Shown piece after piece: positions 36,757 through 50,034 of a stretch of 64,000 nucleotides of DNA. The stretch lies in NCBI RefSeq assembly GCF_000337735.1, contig NZ_AOHX01000026.1, positions 287,645 to 351,644 of the forward strand, written 5' to 3'. The DNA comes from Natronorubrum sulfidifaciens JCM 14089 (GTDB lineage: Archaea > Halobacteriota > Halobacteria > Halobacteriales > Natrialbaceae). The notes beneath the pieces are model-generated. The model was given only the letters and a program-made list of their open reading frames with translations. It was not told the origin of the DNA and searched no databases. Made by a program: the position numbers and the translations under genes. Positions within the stretch are counted from its first letter, which is position 1; each line of letters begins with the position of its first letter.

Positions 36757-39700
36757 ACACCGAGCGCAGGCCGTCGACGAGCCGAAAGGGAACCAACAGG
36801 CCGTCATCGACAGCCGGGCAGCCTGTACCTCCGTCGACGCCGGCGCGGGAACCGGGAAGACGACGACGATGCTCATGCGGATCGAGCACGCGATCGAACG
36901 CGGCGACGTCGATCCCGACGACATTCTGGTGTTGACGTTCGCAAACGAAGCCGCCGGCAGCATCCGTGATGCGGTCGCCGAGCGCCTCGACCCTGAGGCC
37001 GCCGCGGCGATCGACGTCTACACCTATCACTCGTTTTGTTACCGGCTGGTCCGGGAGTACGCCTACTACCTCGGCTACTCGCCCGAGTTCGACGTGATCA
37101 CAGAACGCACACGCCGGCGGATCGTCGGCCGGCTGCTCGCCGAAAACGACTACGACTTCGCGGCCGCATCAGTGCGTGGCGACGGCACACCCGAGGAGTT
37201 CGCCGCCGACGTCGACCGGTTCATCCAGTCGATGAGCCAGGAAGACATCACCCCCGACGAGCTACAGACACAGCTGCCAGCTGTCCGCACCCTCGAGCTC
37301 TGTAACGAGTTCGTCCTCCGGCTCGAGCGCCGAGCGAGCGCCGACCTTTCCTTCGACAACGAGGCGCTGCGCTACTTCAACAGCGACGACCACCTCGAGG
37401 CGACCACCGAGTCACTGGTCGGCTACGGCAAGCTCCTCGAGTTCTGTCGCGAGCAGATCGCCGAAGCGCCGGCGACGTTCCGCGAAGACGACGTCGTCCG
37501 CGACGTCGAGCGCTATCTCCGGGTGCTCCAGGGCTGTGTGACGAACACGATCGACGTGCTCGATCTCGAGGATCCGACGACCAAGCAGCTGCCACGTGCC
37601 CTGTTCGGCAACGAGATCTGGCGGACAGCGACGAATCGGATCGAACAGAGCCCGTTCGGGCGGCTGAAACACTACATCGAGTTCCTGCGTCTTGCACGCC
37701 ACTACACTGACGTGTACGCCGACTATCACGACCACCTCGAGCACGAGCGGACGCTCGATTTCGACGAACTGGTGCGAACGGCGACGGAACTGCTCGACGA
37801 TCCCGCGATCGCCGACGAGATCACGAGCCAGTGGACCGACGTCTACTGCGACGAGTTTCAGGATACCGACGAGACGCAGTTCGCGCTCATCACCGAGCTC
37901 ACCGATGGTCCCGACAGGCCCGACTTGCTGGCTATTGGTGACAAGGATCAAGCGATTTACGGCTGGCGGGGCACCGATCGGGAAGGGCTTGACAGGCTCG
38001 CCGACGCCTACGACGACCACGAGGCGATCGAACTCGAGCTCAACTTCCGCTCGCGACAGGAGATCCTCGATCTAACGAATCACTGTGAGTACGGCCCCCA
38101 ATCGACGAAAACGCTGCGTGAGGACGGACGCACGCCCGGCGAGTACGCGACTGACGACGAGGACAGCACTGGAACGGAACGCCAGCCACCGGATCGTGTC
38201 GTCAAAATCGAAAGCGACGAAATCGACCGCTCGACGGCCGAACAGGTCGCGACGACCGTCTCGAGGCTGCTCAACGACGACGCGGAAAACGTCCCCCAAC
38301 GGACACTTGAGGACATCGCGGTCATCGTGCGGACGAACCGCCACGCACAGGCGGTCGCCGACGAACTGCGAGACCGCCAGATCCCCTACGAGATTTCGGG
38401 CTCGCCACGCGGCGAGATCCAGCCTGGGGTCCGGACGCTGCTGTCGTATCTGCGCGTGCTCGTCGATTCCGATGCCGACGCCCACCTCCGGCGTGTGCTG
38501 CTCTACCGGTACCGACTCGCCGAAGCTGATCTCGCGACGCTCCAGCGACGGGAGGGGACGCTGTACGATGCCGTGATGAGGATCGATCCAGCGATCCTCG
38601 AGTCCCCCGACCGACTCGAGCGAGCGCGCGACCACCTCGAGGCACTCGAAACGCTCCGTGACGTCTATCCACTGACCGGCTTTTTCAGCCGCTTCCGTGA
38701 ACTGACGCGACTCGAGTGGTTCCTGACGAGCGAGGAGCGTGAGGAACTCGAGCGCGTCGAGCGCTTCGTCGAGGCGTATACCGCCGACTCGGTGATCGAG
38801 ACGCTGACGCCACGGTTTGTCGACGCACTGGAGGGAACGCTCGAGGGGACCGGCACCGACCGGACGCGGGGCACGCAGTCGACCGATTCGGTCGACGTGA
38901 TGACGGTCCACCAGGCTAAAGGCCTCGAGTTCGACACCGTCCTCGTCCCCTACCTCTCCGACGAGGAGTGGTGTGTCGAGCGCGATTACGCCGAGCGCGC
39001 CCAGTACCGCCTGCTCGCGGCGGCGCTCGACGACGGGATCGAGTCGCCGCTGTGTGCCGACCTCGCGACCGAGACGGTCGGCGAGGAGTGGCGAGTACTG
39101 CACGTCGCGCTCACCCGCGCCGAGAACCACCTGTTCGTCTTCGGCTCCGAGTACGACTACGACGGCGAGGAGGGCGAACTCGCGGCGTCGACCGCAGAGG
39201 CGTGTCTGGCAAGCGAGATCGAGTGGTCGGTCACAGGCGAACGGATGAACCTCTGGACGTCGCTGCGGGCGAGTTTCGATCGCGTACAGGAGACGTATCC
39301 CGAAACCGTCGTCGACCGAACCGACGAGATCGCGCTGTCGGCCGCCCGCAGTCCGGGAACCATCACCTACTACGCCGGCTACGACGACCGCCCGCACGAA
39401 CCCCTCGAGACGCGCGAGGCGATCGACACGGTCCACAGACTCGGCCGGTTGCTTCGCGAGGGAACGTTGCTGCCGGCGGCCGACGCGGCGAGTTTCGGCG
39501 GCCTCGAGCGCGAACTCGAGGGGATGGCGCAACCGGTGCCGAGCAGTCGCTGGGCGTCTGCGCTGACGACCGAGACGGTTCGGTTCCCCGTCGAGACGCT
39601 CTCGAACGCAACCGAGCTGCCGGTTGCGATGCGACACAGCTACACGGCGATGGAAACGTACGACACCTGTCCGCGAAAGCATTACCTCGAGCACGTCGTG

Positions 39701-40393
39701 CGGGCGACTGACGATCCGCTGGCGTCGATGCCCAGTGTCGGGACGGGCTCGCGACTCGTCGGCACGCTCTTTCACGACATCGCCGAGGAAGCGTTCTACC
39801 GGGAGTACCGAACCATAAAAGAGTGGCAGACGGCCGCCATCCGACAGCTGACCGCGCGTGATCTGCTCGAGCACCGCGAGGCCGTGGTCGCCTGCATCAG
39901 GCGCTACTTCGAGGCGAGTGCTCCCGCGTTCGACGACCCGGTCGCTGACTGGGAGCCAGTCGCCGCGGAACTGCCGTTCAGTCTCGAGGACATCGACGGC
40001 GTCACCGGCAGCCTCGTGGGCTACATCGACTCGATCCGACGGACACCCGACGGCGACCTCGCCGTCCTCGATTACAAGGCAACGGCCGAGCGGATCGACC
40101 CCACCGACGCCACCCAGCTAGCGCTGTACGCCCGCGCCTGCGAGCAACGCTTCGACGAACCACTCTCGGTCGTCGGCTACGTCTACGTCGGCGACGTCGA
40201 CGGGCCGCGCGTCGACCTCATCGAACCCGACGACCTCCCGTCGTGGTCGGCCGTCCGCGAGACGCTTATCGCAGTCGACGATCCGTCGCTCGAGGAGACG
40301 ACGCCCGGCGAGCACTGCCAGTACTGTCCGCATCGGTCGCTTGGCTGCGGCCCCGAGGAGGACACCGAACTACCGATCTCGAGCGACGACTGA
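36749..40393 (+). CDS. UvrD/AddA-like helicase with C-terminal PD-(D/E)XK nuclease
   Basis: This 1214-residue protein has a complete SF1A helicase: Walker A DAGAGTGKTTT (Lys37), Walker B DEFQD (368-372), GDKDQAIYGWRG (about 397), LNFRS, VHQAKGLEF (about 719) and HVALTRAENHL (about 785). The C-terminal nuclease has GYIDSI (about 1090) and LDYK (about 1107), with the four-cysteine staple CPRKHYLEH (about 973) and HCQYCPHRSLGC (about 1189-1200). The layout equals AddA/RecB, so DNA-end unwinding and resection is expected. It is the last gene of a three-gene overlapping operon. Confidence 0.88.
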   Translation: MGEHRAQAVDEPKGNQQAVIDSRAACTSVDAGAGTGKTTTMLMRIEHAIERGDVDPDDILVLTFANEAAGSIRDAVAERLDPEAAAAIDVYTYHSFCYRLVREYAYYLGYSPEFDVITERTRRRIVGRLLAENDYDFAAASVRGDGTPEEFAADVDRFIQSMSQEDITPDELQTQLPAVRTLELCNEFVLRLERRASADLSFDNEALRYFNSDDHLEATTESLVGYGKLLEFCREQIAEAPATFREDDVVRDVERYLRVLQGCVTNTIDVLDLEDPTTKQLPRALFGNEIWRTATNRIEQSPFGRLKHYIEFLRLARHYTDVYADYHDHLEHERTLDFDELVRTATELLDDPAIADEITSQWTDVYCDEFQDTDETQFALITELTDGPDRPDLLAIGDKDQAIYGWRGTDREGLDRLADAYDDHEAIELELNFRSRQEILDLTNHCEYGPQSTKTLREDGRTPGEYATDDEDSTGTERQPPDRVVKIESDEIDRSTAEQVATTVSRLLNDDAENVPQRTLEDIAVIVRTNRHAQAVADELRDRQIPYEISGSPRGEIQPGVRTLLSYLRVLVDSDADAHLRRVLLYRYRLAEADLATLQRREGTLYDAVMRIDPAILESPDRLERARDHLEALETLRDVYPLTGFFSRFRELTRLEWFLTSEEREELERVERFVEAYTADSVIETLTPRFVDALEGTLEGTGTDRTRGTQSTDSVDVMTVHQAKGLEFDTVLVPYLSDEEWCVERDYAERAQYRLLAAALDDGIESPLCADLATETVGEEWRVLHVALTRAENHLFVFGSEYDYDGEEGELAASTAEACLASEIEWSVTGERMNLWTSLRASFDRVQETYPETVVDRTDEIALSAARSPGTITYYAGYDDRPHEPLETREAIDTVHRLGRLLREGTLLPAADAASFGGLERELEGMAQPVPSSRWASALTTETVRFPVETLSNATELPVAMRHSYTAMETYDTCPRKHYLEHVVRATDDPLASMPSVGTGSRLVGTLFHDIAEEAFYREYRTIKEWQTAAIRQLTARDLLEHREAVVACIRRYFEASAPAFDDPVADWEPVAAELPFSLEDIDGVTGSLVGYIDSIRRTPDGDLAVLDYKATAERIDPTDATQLALYARACEQRFDEPLSVVGYVYVGDVDGPRVDLIEPDDLPSWSAVRETLIAVDDPSLEETTPGEHCQYCPHRSLGCGPEEDTELPISSDD

Positions 40394-40443
40394 CCGCGCT
40401 CGAGAGCGAACATCCTTATCCCACCGCGAGCGAACGCTGGGAT

Positions 40444-40953
40444 ATGCGCGAGACGACGCTGTGTTTTCCGATGCGGGAGGGACGCGACGCCGGGACGGAG
40501 GTGCTCTTGATCGAGAAGCGACGCGGCCTCGGCGAAGGGTGGTACAACGGCCCCGGCGGGAAACTCGAGGCCGGCGAAACCCCACGCGAGTGTGCCGTCC
40601 GCGAGACGCGCGAGGAGGTCGGCCTCGAGGTCGAAGCCAGTGCGCTCGAGAAAGCGGGCGAACTCAGCTTTCTGCTCGACGGCGAGAAACACACGTTCTG
40701 TCACGTCTACCGTACGCGGTCATTTGCAGGCGAGGCGACTGCCTCGGCCGAAGCGTATCCCGAGTGGGTCGCGATCGACGAGGTACCGTACGAACAGATG
40801 TGGGACGACGACCACCTCTGGCTTCCGGGCGTCCTCGAGGGCGAGACGGTCGCCGGCGAGTTCCGATTCGAGGGCGGGCGGCCACTGGACGAGGCTGACT
40901 TCGTCGGGCACGACCTCGAGTGGAACGTTTCGTTTGCCGCCGATCGTGAGTAG
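40444..40953 (+). CDS. Nudix hydrolase, MTH1-like
   Basis: This 169-residue protein contains a full Nudix box (GGKLEAGETPRECAVRETREEVGLEV). The preceding LLIEKRRGLGEGWYNGPGGK is typical of the MTH1/8-oxo-dGTP diphosphatase type, so sanitising oxidised nucleotides is likely. ATG 40444 lies 50 nt after the helicase-nuclease stop, on the same strand. It may be transcribed with that operon, which would join nucleotide clean-up and DNA repair, but the spacing does not prove it. Confidence 0.9.
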   Translation: MRETTLCFPMREGRDAGTEVLLIEKRRGLGEGWYNGPGGKLEAGETPRECAVRETREEVGLEVEASALEKAGELSFLLDGEKHTFCHVYRTRSFAGEATASAEAYPEWVAIDEVPYEQMWDDDHLWLPGVLEGETVAGEFRFEGGRPLDEADFVGHDLEWNVSFAADRE

Positions 40954-41099
40954 AAGGTGGGGCTTCGGTGGACGGTCTTGAGAGAGGTTATCAAGCTTCA
41001 ATGATCAGTACAGGTGGAGGCGTTATCAGAGCGGCTATCTACACCTCTCTGATGAACATTAGGAACTATACACTAAACAGACAGAATTGGTTCAGCAAA

Positions 41100-41810
41100 C
41101 TAATACAGTAGTTCGCCTGATTCGTCCCACTCACAGTATCTTATACTGGCGGGACTTGTTTCTACAAAGGGTTCTTTTTCACCAAATTCATCAACAATGT
41201 AAAGCGTGGGACTGACGCTCTCATGTACTTCCCATTCTTCTTCAACAATCTTCTTCTCTGAATGGTATTCAATCTCAGCACTATAGAACCCGTATTTCGG
41301 TTCTTCTACTAGCGTAGCATCCTGTTCAGCTGAAACCTCAAAGTCATCGTCAATGAGAACCTCGCTATCAAATGTCTCACTATATGGTTCAAATGTGATG
41401 TGAACCGAGACAAAAATATCCGTCCCAGACAGATTACCTAGCGGAATCGACCGACCGGCCGTTGGAATTGCTTCTTCAATCCTGAGACGTGTCGTTCCGT
41501 TACTGGCCTTGATCACGGGTTGGTAGTAGCGACCGCCATAGGTCCCATACTCAGGGGCACTATATTTGAGATAAGACGATTCGGGGTCCATGATGTCCGT
41601 CAGGTAGAGGTCTCCATCTGTCTCGTATGACCCGTCTTCGAGAGCGGTTGTCACCTCTTTTTCCACTTCCTCAGGAACGTTATCCATAGGAATTATCATT
41701 GAGGTGCATTCTTCGTACTCGAGTCGTCTGGTTGAACGTACGTTGTCGAAACAGCCAGCGAAACTGGCCGAGGTAACTCCAGCAGAAGCGAGTAGCGCAC
41801 GGCGGTTCAT
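41100..41810 (-). CDS. Haloarchaeal lipoprotein, function unknown
   Basis: This 236-residue protein has an N-terminal signal MNRRALLASAGVTSASFAGC with lipobox FAGC and no Arg-Arg/Phe Tat motif beyond NRR. The mature part is beta-rich and has an extra pair of Cys. No known domain is recognised. The DNA is clearly AT-richer than its neighbours, and codon use differs (ttt, tat and aat are common), which suggests recent acquisition. ATG 41810 is chosen because it puts the signal at the N terminus; the frame is open to 41921. Confidence 0.7.
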   Translation of the reverse strand: MNRRALLASAGVTSASFAGCFDNVRSTRRLEYEECTSMIIPMDNVPEEVEKEVTTALEDGSYETDGDLYLTDIMDPESSYLKYSAPEYGTYGGRYYQPVIKASNGTTRLRIEEAIPTAGRSIPLGNLSGTDIFVSVHITFEPYSETFDSEVLIDDDFEVSAEQDATLVEEPKYGFYSAEIEYHSEKKIVEEEWEVHESVSPTLYIVDEFGEKEPFVETSPASIRYCEWDESGELLY

Positions 41811-42031
41811 GTCTGGTGGGACGAAATTACTATATATATCCTTTCTGTCCGAATCTTGTGCTGTTCGCGCCATCTGTTCAGCACGACTTCGCCACCATAA
41901 TTGATAGCTGTCAGAAGACACTGCGTTGGGTTCACACCAGTAGTTGCCCGGTCAGTATAGGTGAAGGTGCAACCGGTCTCAATGGATACTACAGGAGTGT
42001 ATTATCGGTCGGTAGAACAAATAAATATAAA

Positions 42032-42053
42032 AGTATTACCGTACAGTAATACT
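42032..42053 (+). promoter_or_regulatory. Palindrome in front of the 41-residue gene
   Basis: agtattac (42032-42039) and gtaatact (42046-42053) are exact inverted repeats with a 6-nt spacer. They end 5 nt before the ATG. An AT-rich aaataaatataaaa lies just upstream as a TATA candidate. The palindrome would therefore cover a leaderless start site, as an operator does. Confidence 0.5.
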
Positions 42054-42058
42054 AACTA

Positions 42059-42184
42059 ATGATAGATATGGTTGAGATGATGACTGGCATACTCAATGCC
42101 CTCACATATCTCGGGGCTTTTGGCGGCCTCATGTATATTGCTGACCGAATGGGAGTATCGCTCCGCATTTCGGACGAAAAGTAG
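42059..42184 (+). CDS. 41-residue membrane-associated small protein
   Basis: The frame starts MIDMVEMMTGILNALTYLGAFGG and ends MGVSLRISDEK. One hydrophobic helix (about residues 9-28) is followed by a short charged tail. The small size, single-helix design and palindrome upstream are consistent with a toxin-like or regulatory small protein, but no family is recognised. It lies in the AT-richer patch (40954-42250). Confidence 0.5.
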   Translation: MIDMVEMMTGILNALTYLGAFGGLMYIADRMGVSLRISDEK

Positions 42185-42256
42185 TGTATCAGAACAGACG
42201 GCTGTTGAACCGCTGGTCGACAGGTCGAAACGTGAAAACGAACCTCAAACCTCGAG

Positions 42257-43228
42257 TTAGGGTTTGAGAACGACTTTCCCGGAGCTCTTGCGATCCTCGA
42301 TGTACTGGTGGGCCTCGGCTGCGTCCTCGAGGGCGAACGACTCGCCGACGATGACCTCGAGGTCGCCGGTCGTCAGCCCCTCGGTGAGTTCGGGGACGGC
42401 CTTCATGATCCGACTCGGGTCGTGGGTGGCGGCCTGACCGAGGTGAAAGCCCGAAACGGACTTGTTCTCGAACAGCAGGCGGCGGTTTTCGGCTGCGGCT
42501 GGAACGCCGCTGGCGACGCCGTAGGTGACCATGCGGCCGAAGTGGGCCATCGCGTCGAGACTGCGTTCGAAGACGTCGTCGCCGACGCTCTCCAAGACGA
42601 GGTCGACGCCCTCGCCGTCTGTTTCGTCGTCGACGACCTCGCGGAAGTCGGTCTCGGTGTAGTTGATCGGATGGTCGCAGCCCAACTCGGCGGCGAGATC
42701 GAGTTTCTCCTGTGTGCTCGCGGTACCGAATACCTCCGCGCCGTGGTTCGAAGCGAGTTGGACCGCGGCCGTGCCGACCCCGCCCGCAGCGGCCTGGATC
42801 AGGACCGACTCGTCTTCCTCGAGGCCGCCCCACTCGAACAGACAGCTGTGGGCGGTGAGAAACTGGACGGGGAAGCCGGCGGCTTCCTCGAAGCTCATCC
42901 CCTCGGGAATCGGGAAGAGCATCTGTGCGTTCGCGGTCGCGTACTCGGCGTAGCCGCCGCCGTTGAGCATCGCGACGACGCGGTCGCCCTCGTCCAGGTC
43001 GACGTCCTCTCCGGTCGCGTCGATCGTGCCCGCAGCCTCCATGCCGGGACGATACGGTGCGTCGGGACCGCCGGGATAGACGCCGCGGCGTTGCATGATG
43101 TCCGCGAAGTTGATCCCCGCCGCTTCGACCTCGAGGCGGACCTCGCCCGGACCCGGTTCCGGAAGCTCGGCGTCGATGAGCTCGAGTTGATCACTGTCGC
43201 CGTAGTCAGCTACCTGGATCGCTTTCAT
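42257..43228 (-). CDS. Zinc-independent quinone oxidoreductase (MDR family)
   Basis: This 323-residue medium-chain dehydrogenase/reductase begins MKAIQVADYGDSDQLELI. It has the NADPH motif AAAGGVGTAAVQLA, the preceding LTAHSCLFEWGGLEEDESVLIQ and a GMEAAGTI core, but no zinc-ligand cysteines. It belongs to the NADPH:quinone reductase/zeta-crystallin subgroup. The substrate is unknown. ATG 43228 is chosen; 43234 and 43255 are in-frame alternatives. It is divergent from proS with about 130 nt between. Confidence 0.9.
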   Translation of the reverse strand: MKAIQVADYGDSDQLELIDAELPEPGPGEVRLEVEAAGINFADIMQRRGVYPGGPDAPYRPGMEAAGTIDATGEDVDLDEGDRVVAMLNGGGYAEYATANAQMLFPIPEGMSFEEAAGFPVQFLTAHSCLFEWGGLEEDESVLIQAAAGGVGTAAVQLASNHGAEVFGTASTQEKLDLAAELGCDHPINYTETDFREVVDDETDGEGVDLVLESVGDDVFERSLDAMAHFGRMVTYGVASGVPAAAENRRLLFENKSVSGFHLGQAATHDPSRIMKAVPELTEGLTTGDLEVIVGESFALEDAAEAHQYIEDRKSSGKVVLKP

Positions 43229-43359
43229 GCCCATCTCTGTGTCACACACCTGCATAAAGCTCCGAGAACCGGAGTGAACTGACGGGCCGTTCTCGCCCCG
43301 TTTTCAGGGTGGATCTGCCTTCGCATGGTTTAAGCCCGCGCTGACTGCATGTCGAATCA

Positions 43360-44841
43360 ATGAGCGACGAGAGTCAAGAACTCGGCATCACCGAGTCGAA
43401 ATCGCACAAGCCCGGCGACTGGTACGCCGAAGTCGTCCAGAAGGCAGGTCTCGCGGATTACGCCCCGATGGGCGGCTTCATCGTCACGAAACCGCGCGGC
43501 TACGCGCTGTGGGAGGGCATTCAGGACGCCCTCGACAGCGAGTTCAAAGCGACCGGCGTCGACAACGTCTACTTCCCGATGTTCATCCCCGAGAGCTTCT
43601 TGGAGCGCGAGAAGGACATCGTCGAAGGATTCGACCCCGAGGTCGCGTGGGTGACCCACGGCGGCCACGACGAACTCGAGGAGCGACTCGCCGTCCGACC
43701 GACCAGCGAGTCGATCATCGCACCGTTCATGGCCGACTGGACCCGCAGCCACCGCGACCTGCCCCTGCGACTCAACCAGTGGTGTTCGGTCGTTCGCTGG
43801 GAGGCGACGGAGACGAAGCCGTTCTTCCGGACGAAGGAGTTCATGTGGCAGGAAGGCCACACCGCCCACGCATCCGACGAAAGCGCGTGGGAGGAGGTCT
43901 GGACCCGACTCGGCCAGTACGAGAACCTCTACGAGGACGTGCTGGCGATTCCGGTCCTGCGCGGTAAGAAGCCCGAACACGACAAGTTCCCCGGAGCCGA
44001 CACCACGACGACGGTCGAGGCACTGATGCCCGATGGCAAGTCCGTTCAGGGAGCGACGAGCCACAACCTCGGCCAGAGCTTCGCCGAGGCCTTTGACATT
44101 ACGTTCGCCGACGAAGACGAGGACGAGCGAACGGCCTACACCACCTCGTGGGGGCTGTCCTGGCGAGCGATCGGCGCGCTCATCATGACCCACTCAGACG
44201 ATCAGGGGCTCGTGCTCCCGCCGACGATCGCGCCCACGCAGGTCGTTATCGTCCCCATCTGGCAGGAGGACACCAAAGACGACGTCCTCGAGTACTCCGC
44301 GGACATCGCCGATGACCTCGAGGCGGCCGGCTTCAGCGTCGAACTCGACGATCGGGACGAGCGCAACCCCGGTTTCAAGTTCAACGAACACGAGTTAAAC
44401 GGCGTACCGTTGCGTCTCGAGATCGGCCCCTACGAGGTCGAAGACGAGGAGGTCACGCTGGTTCACCGGCCGGACAACGAGGAGTCCGTCGAGGACCGCG
44501 ACGAGATCGTCGACGCCGTCGACGAGCATCTGGACGAGGTCTTCGACAAACTGTACGACGCGGCCGAGACAAACCTCGAGGAGAACGTCCGCGAAGCGTA
44601 CAGTCCGGAGGAGATCCTCGGCACGATCGGCAAACACGGCGGCTACGTGAAGACGTCGTGGTGTGGCGACGAGGCCTGCGAGGAAGCCATCAAAGAGAAG
44701 ATCGCCGCCGAAATCGTCATGCAGCCGCTCGAGGACGAAGGCGGGACGACGGCCGGCGAGGTTCCCGAACCCGACCACGACGAGTGTGGCGTCTGTGGCG
44801 ACCCCGCAGACGAGATCGCATACTTCGCGAAGTCCTACTGA
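43360..44841 (+). CDS. proS: Prolyl-tRNA synthetase, archaeal/eukaryotic type
   Basis: This 493-residue class II synthetase charges tRNA-Pro. Visible are the N-terminal KPGDWYAEVVQKAGLADYAPMGGF, motif 2 RWEATETKPFFRTKEFMWQEGHTAH, motif 3 near the SWGLSWRAIGAL stretch and the anticodon domain (TQVVIVPI). It has the C-terminal zinc-binding extension CGDEACEE...CGVCGDP, and ends in the conserved Tyr. Its TGA is followed at once by a structured-repeat copy. Confidence 0.97.
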   Translation: MSDESQELGITESKSHKPGDWYAEVVQKAGLADYAPMGGFIVTKPRGYALWEGIQDALDSEFKATGVDNVYFPMFIPESFLEREKDIVEGFDPEVAWVTHGGHDELEERLAVRPTSESIIAPFMADWTRSHRDLPLRLNQWCSVVRWEATETKPFFRTKEFMWQEGHTAHASDESAWEEVWTRLGQYENLYEDVLAIPVLRGKKPEHDKFPGADTTTTVEALMPDGKSVQGATSHNLGQSFAEAFDITFADEDEDERTAYTTSWGLSWRAIGALIMTHSDDQGLVLPPTIAPTQVVIVPIWQEDTKDDVLEYSADIADDLEAAGFSVELDDRDERNPGFKFNEHELNGVPLRLEIGPYEVEDEEVTLVHRPDNEESVEDRDEIVDAVDEHLDEVFDKLYDAAETNLEENVREAYSPEEILGTIGKHGGYVKTSWCGDEACEEAIKEKIAAEIVMQPLEDEGGTTAGEVPEPDHDECGVCGDPADEIAYFAKSY

Positions 44842-44925
44842 GATGGACTGCTGTACCGATTTACCGCCGACCACCAGCGGCGGGGTCGGTGATCGGCAGT
44901 AAGCGACGACAGCAGTCCGGATGAG
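44842..44925 (+). repeat. Stop-abutting structured 3'-UTR repeat, copy 3
   Basis: It starts on the base after the proS stop. Outer arms ggactgctgt (44845-44854) and acagcagtcc (44909-44918) pair perfectly over 10 bp; the inner arms pair with one mismatch. It is gap-free against the 10081 copy over 84 nt. Confidence 0.78.
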
Positions 44926-45424
44926 ACCGTCGAAACGGTATCGGCGGCCCGATCAACCGGCGATTTTCGAGGAGAGATCGTACCCTGACACTGGATTGTG
45001 ACGTCGACGGAGTTCGTGGCAGGGAGTAACAGGCAGACCTAATTCTTTAACCACATACTGCTTATGGCTGGCAACATAATGAATAACCGTGGTGTTCACT
45101 CTGGTGGGTGAGCACTACGTGCCTCTGACACTTCTGCCCACACCGGGCAGTCATTTCCGTTCGATCAGTGAGACGGTCTGCTGCCCCAATGTCCCGCCGA
45201 GTACCGACCTGTCCTGGTACTCGGTGGTCAGTGACGACAGCAGTCCGTATGCTGCCGTCGGCTCGAGCAGCGAGCGCTGAGGCCGACTGTCGAGTGGCGT
45301 CTGACGGACGGTATATTATTTACTATCATTAAGGACCATATGCCTTATATTCGATTATATGTGTCTATAATACACTTAGTCATTATGGATCAACCTCTTA
45401 TAGGTGTTTTCGCTACTTGTGCGT
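44926..45424 (+). other. Intergenic region proS-gltB, no clear gene
   Basis: This 500-nt gap holds a second structured-repeat copy (45172) and AT-rich sequence before gltB (45310-45420, with ttatatgtgtctataatacac) that must contain the gltB promoter. One micro-frame, ATG 45064 to TGA 45111 (MAGNIMNNRGVHSGG), continues in frame for 19 more codons to a second TGA at 45169-45171, exactly where the repeat begins. I do not call it a gene, but note it as a finding. Confidence 0.5.
45172..45254 (+). repeat. Stop-abutting structured 3'-UTR repeat, copy 4
   Basis: It starts after TGA 45169-45171 and ends in cagtccgtatgctg. The inner stem 45194-45205/45216-45227 is 12 bp with one G-T wobble and a 10-nt loop. 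The five loop-proximal pairs (gtacc/ggtac) differ from other copies yet still pair. Confidence 0.75.
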
Positions 45425-49969
<4,545 letters not shown>

Positions 49970-50022
49970 GATAGGCTGCGGTTCCGATCACGGGCGGCGG
50001 GATCGATGACGACAGCAGTTCG
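49970..50022 (+). repeat. Stop-abutting structured 3'-UTR repeat, copy 5 (shortened)
   Basis: It begins on the base after the gltB stop. The 5' arm ggctgcggt and the 3' block gatgacgacagcag are recognisable, but the inner stem is reduced to cgatc/gatcg and the element is about 30 nt shorter than the full copies. Confidence 0.55.
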
Positions 50023-50034
50023 TCTGCCCTCGAC

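Noticed and set aside
38072-39874. 600-codon minus-strand frame opposite the helicase-nuclease gene
   Set aside because: The plus strand has continuous helicase and nuclease motifs here; the antisense frame has none.
45089-45280. 63-codon plus-strand frame across repeat copy 4
   Set aside because: It runs through the structured repeat, whose conservation is explained by base pairing, and has no homology that I recognise.
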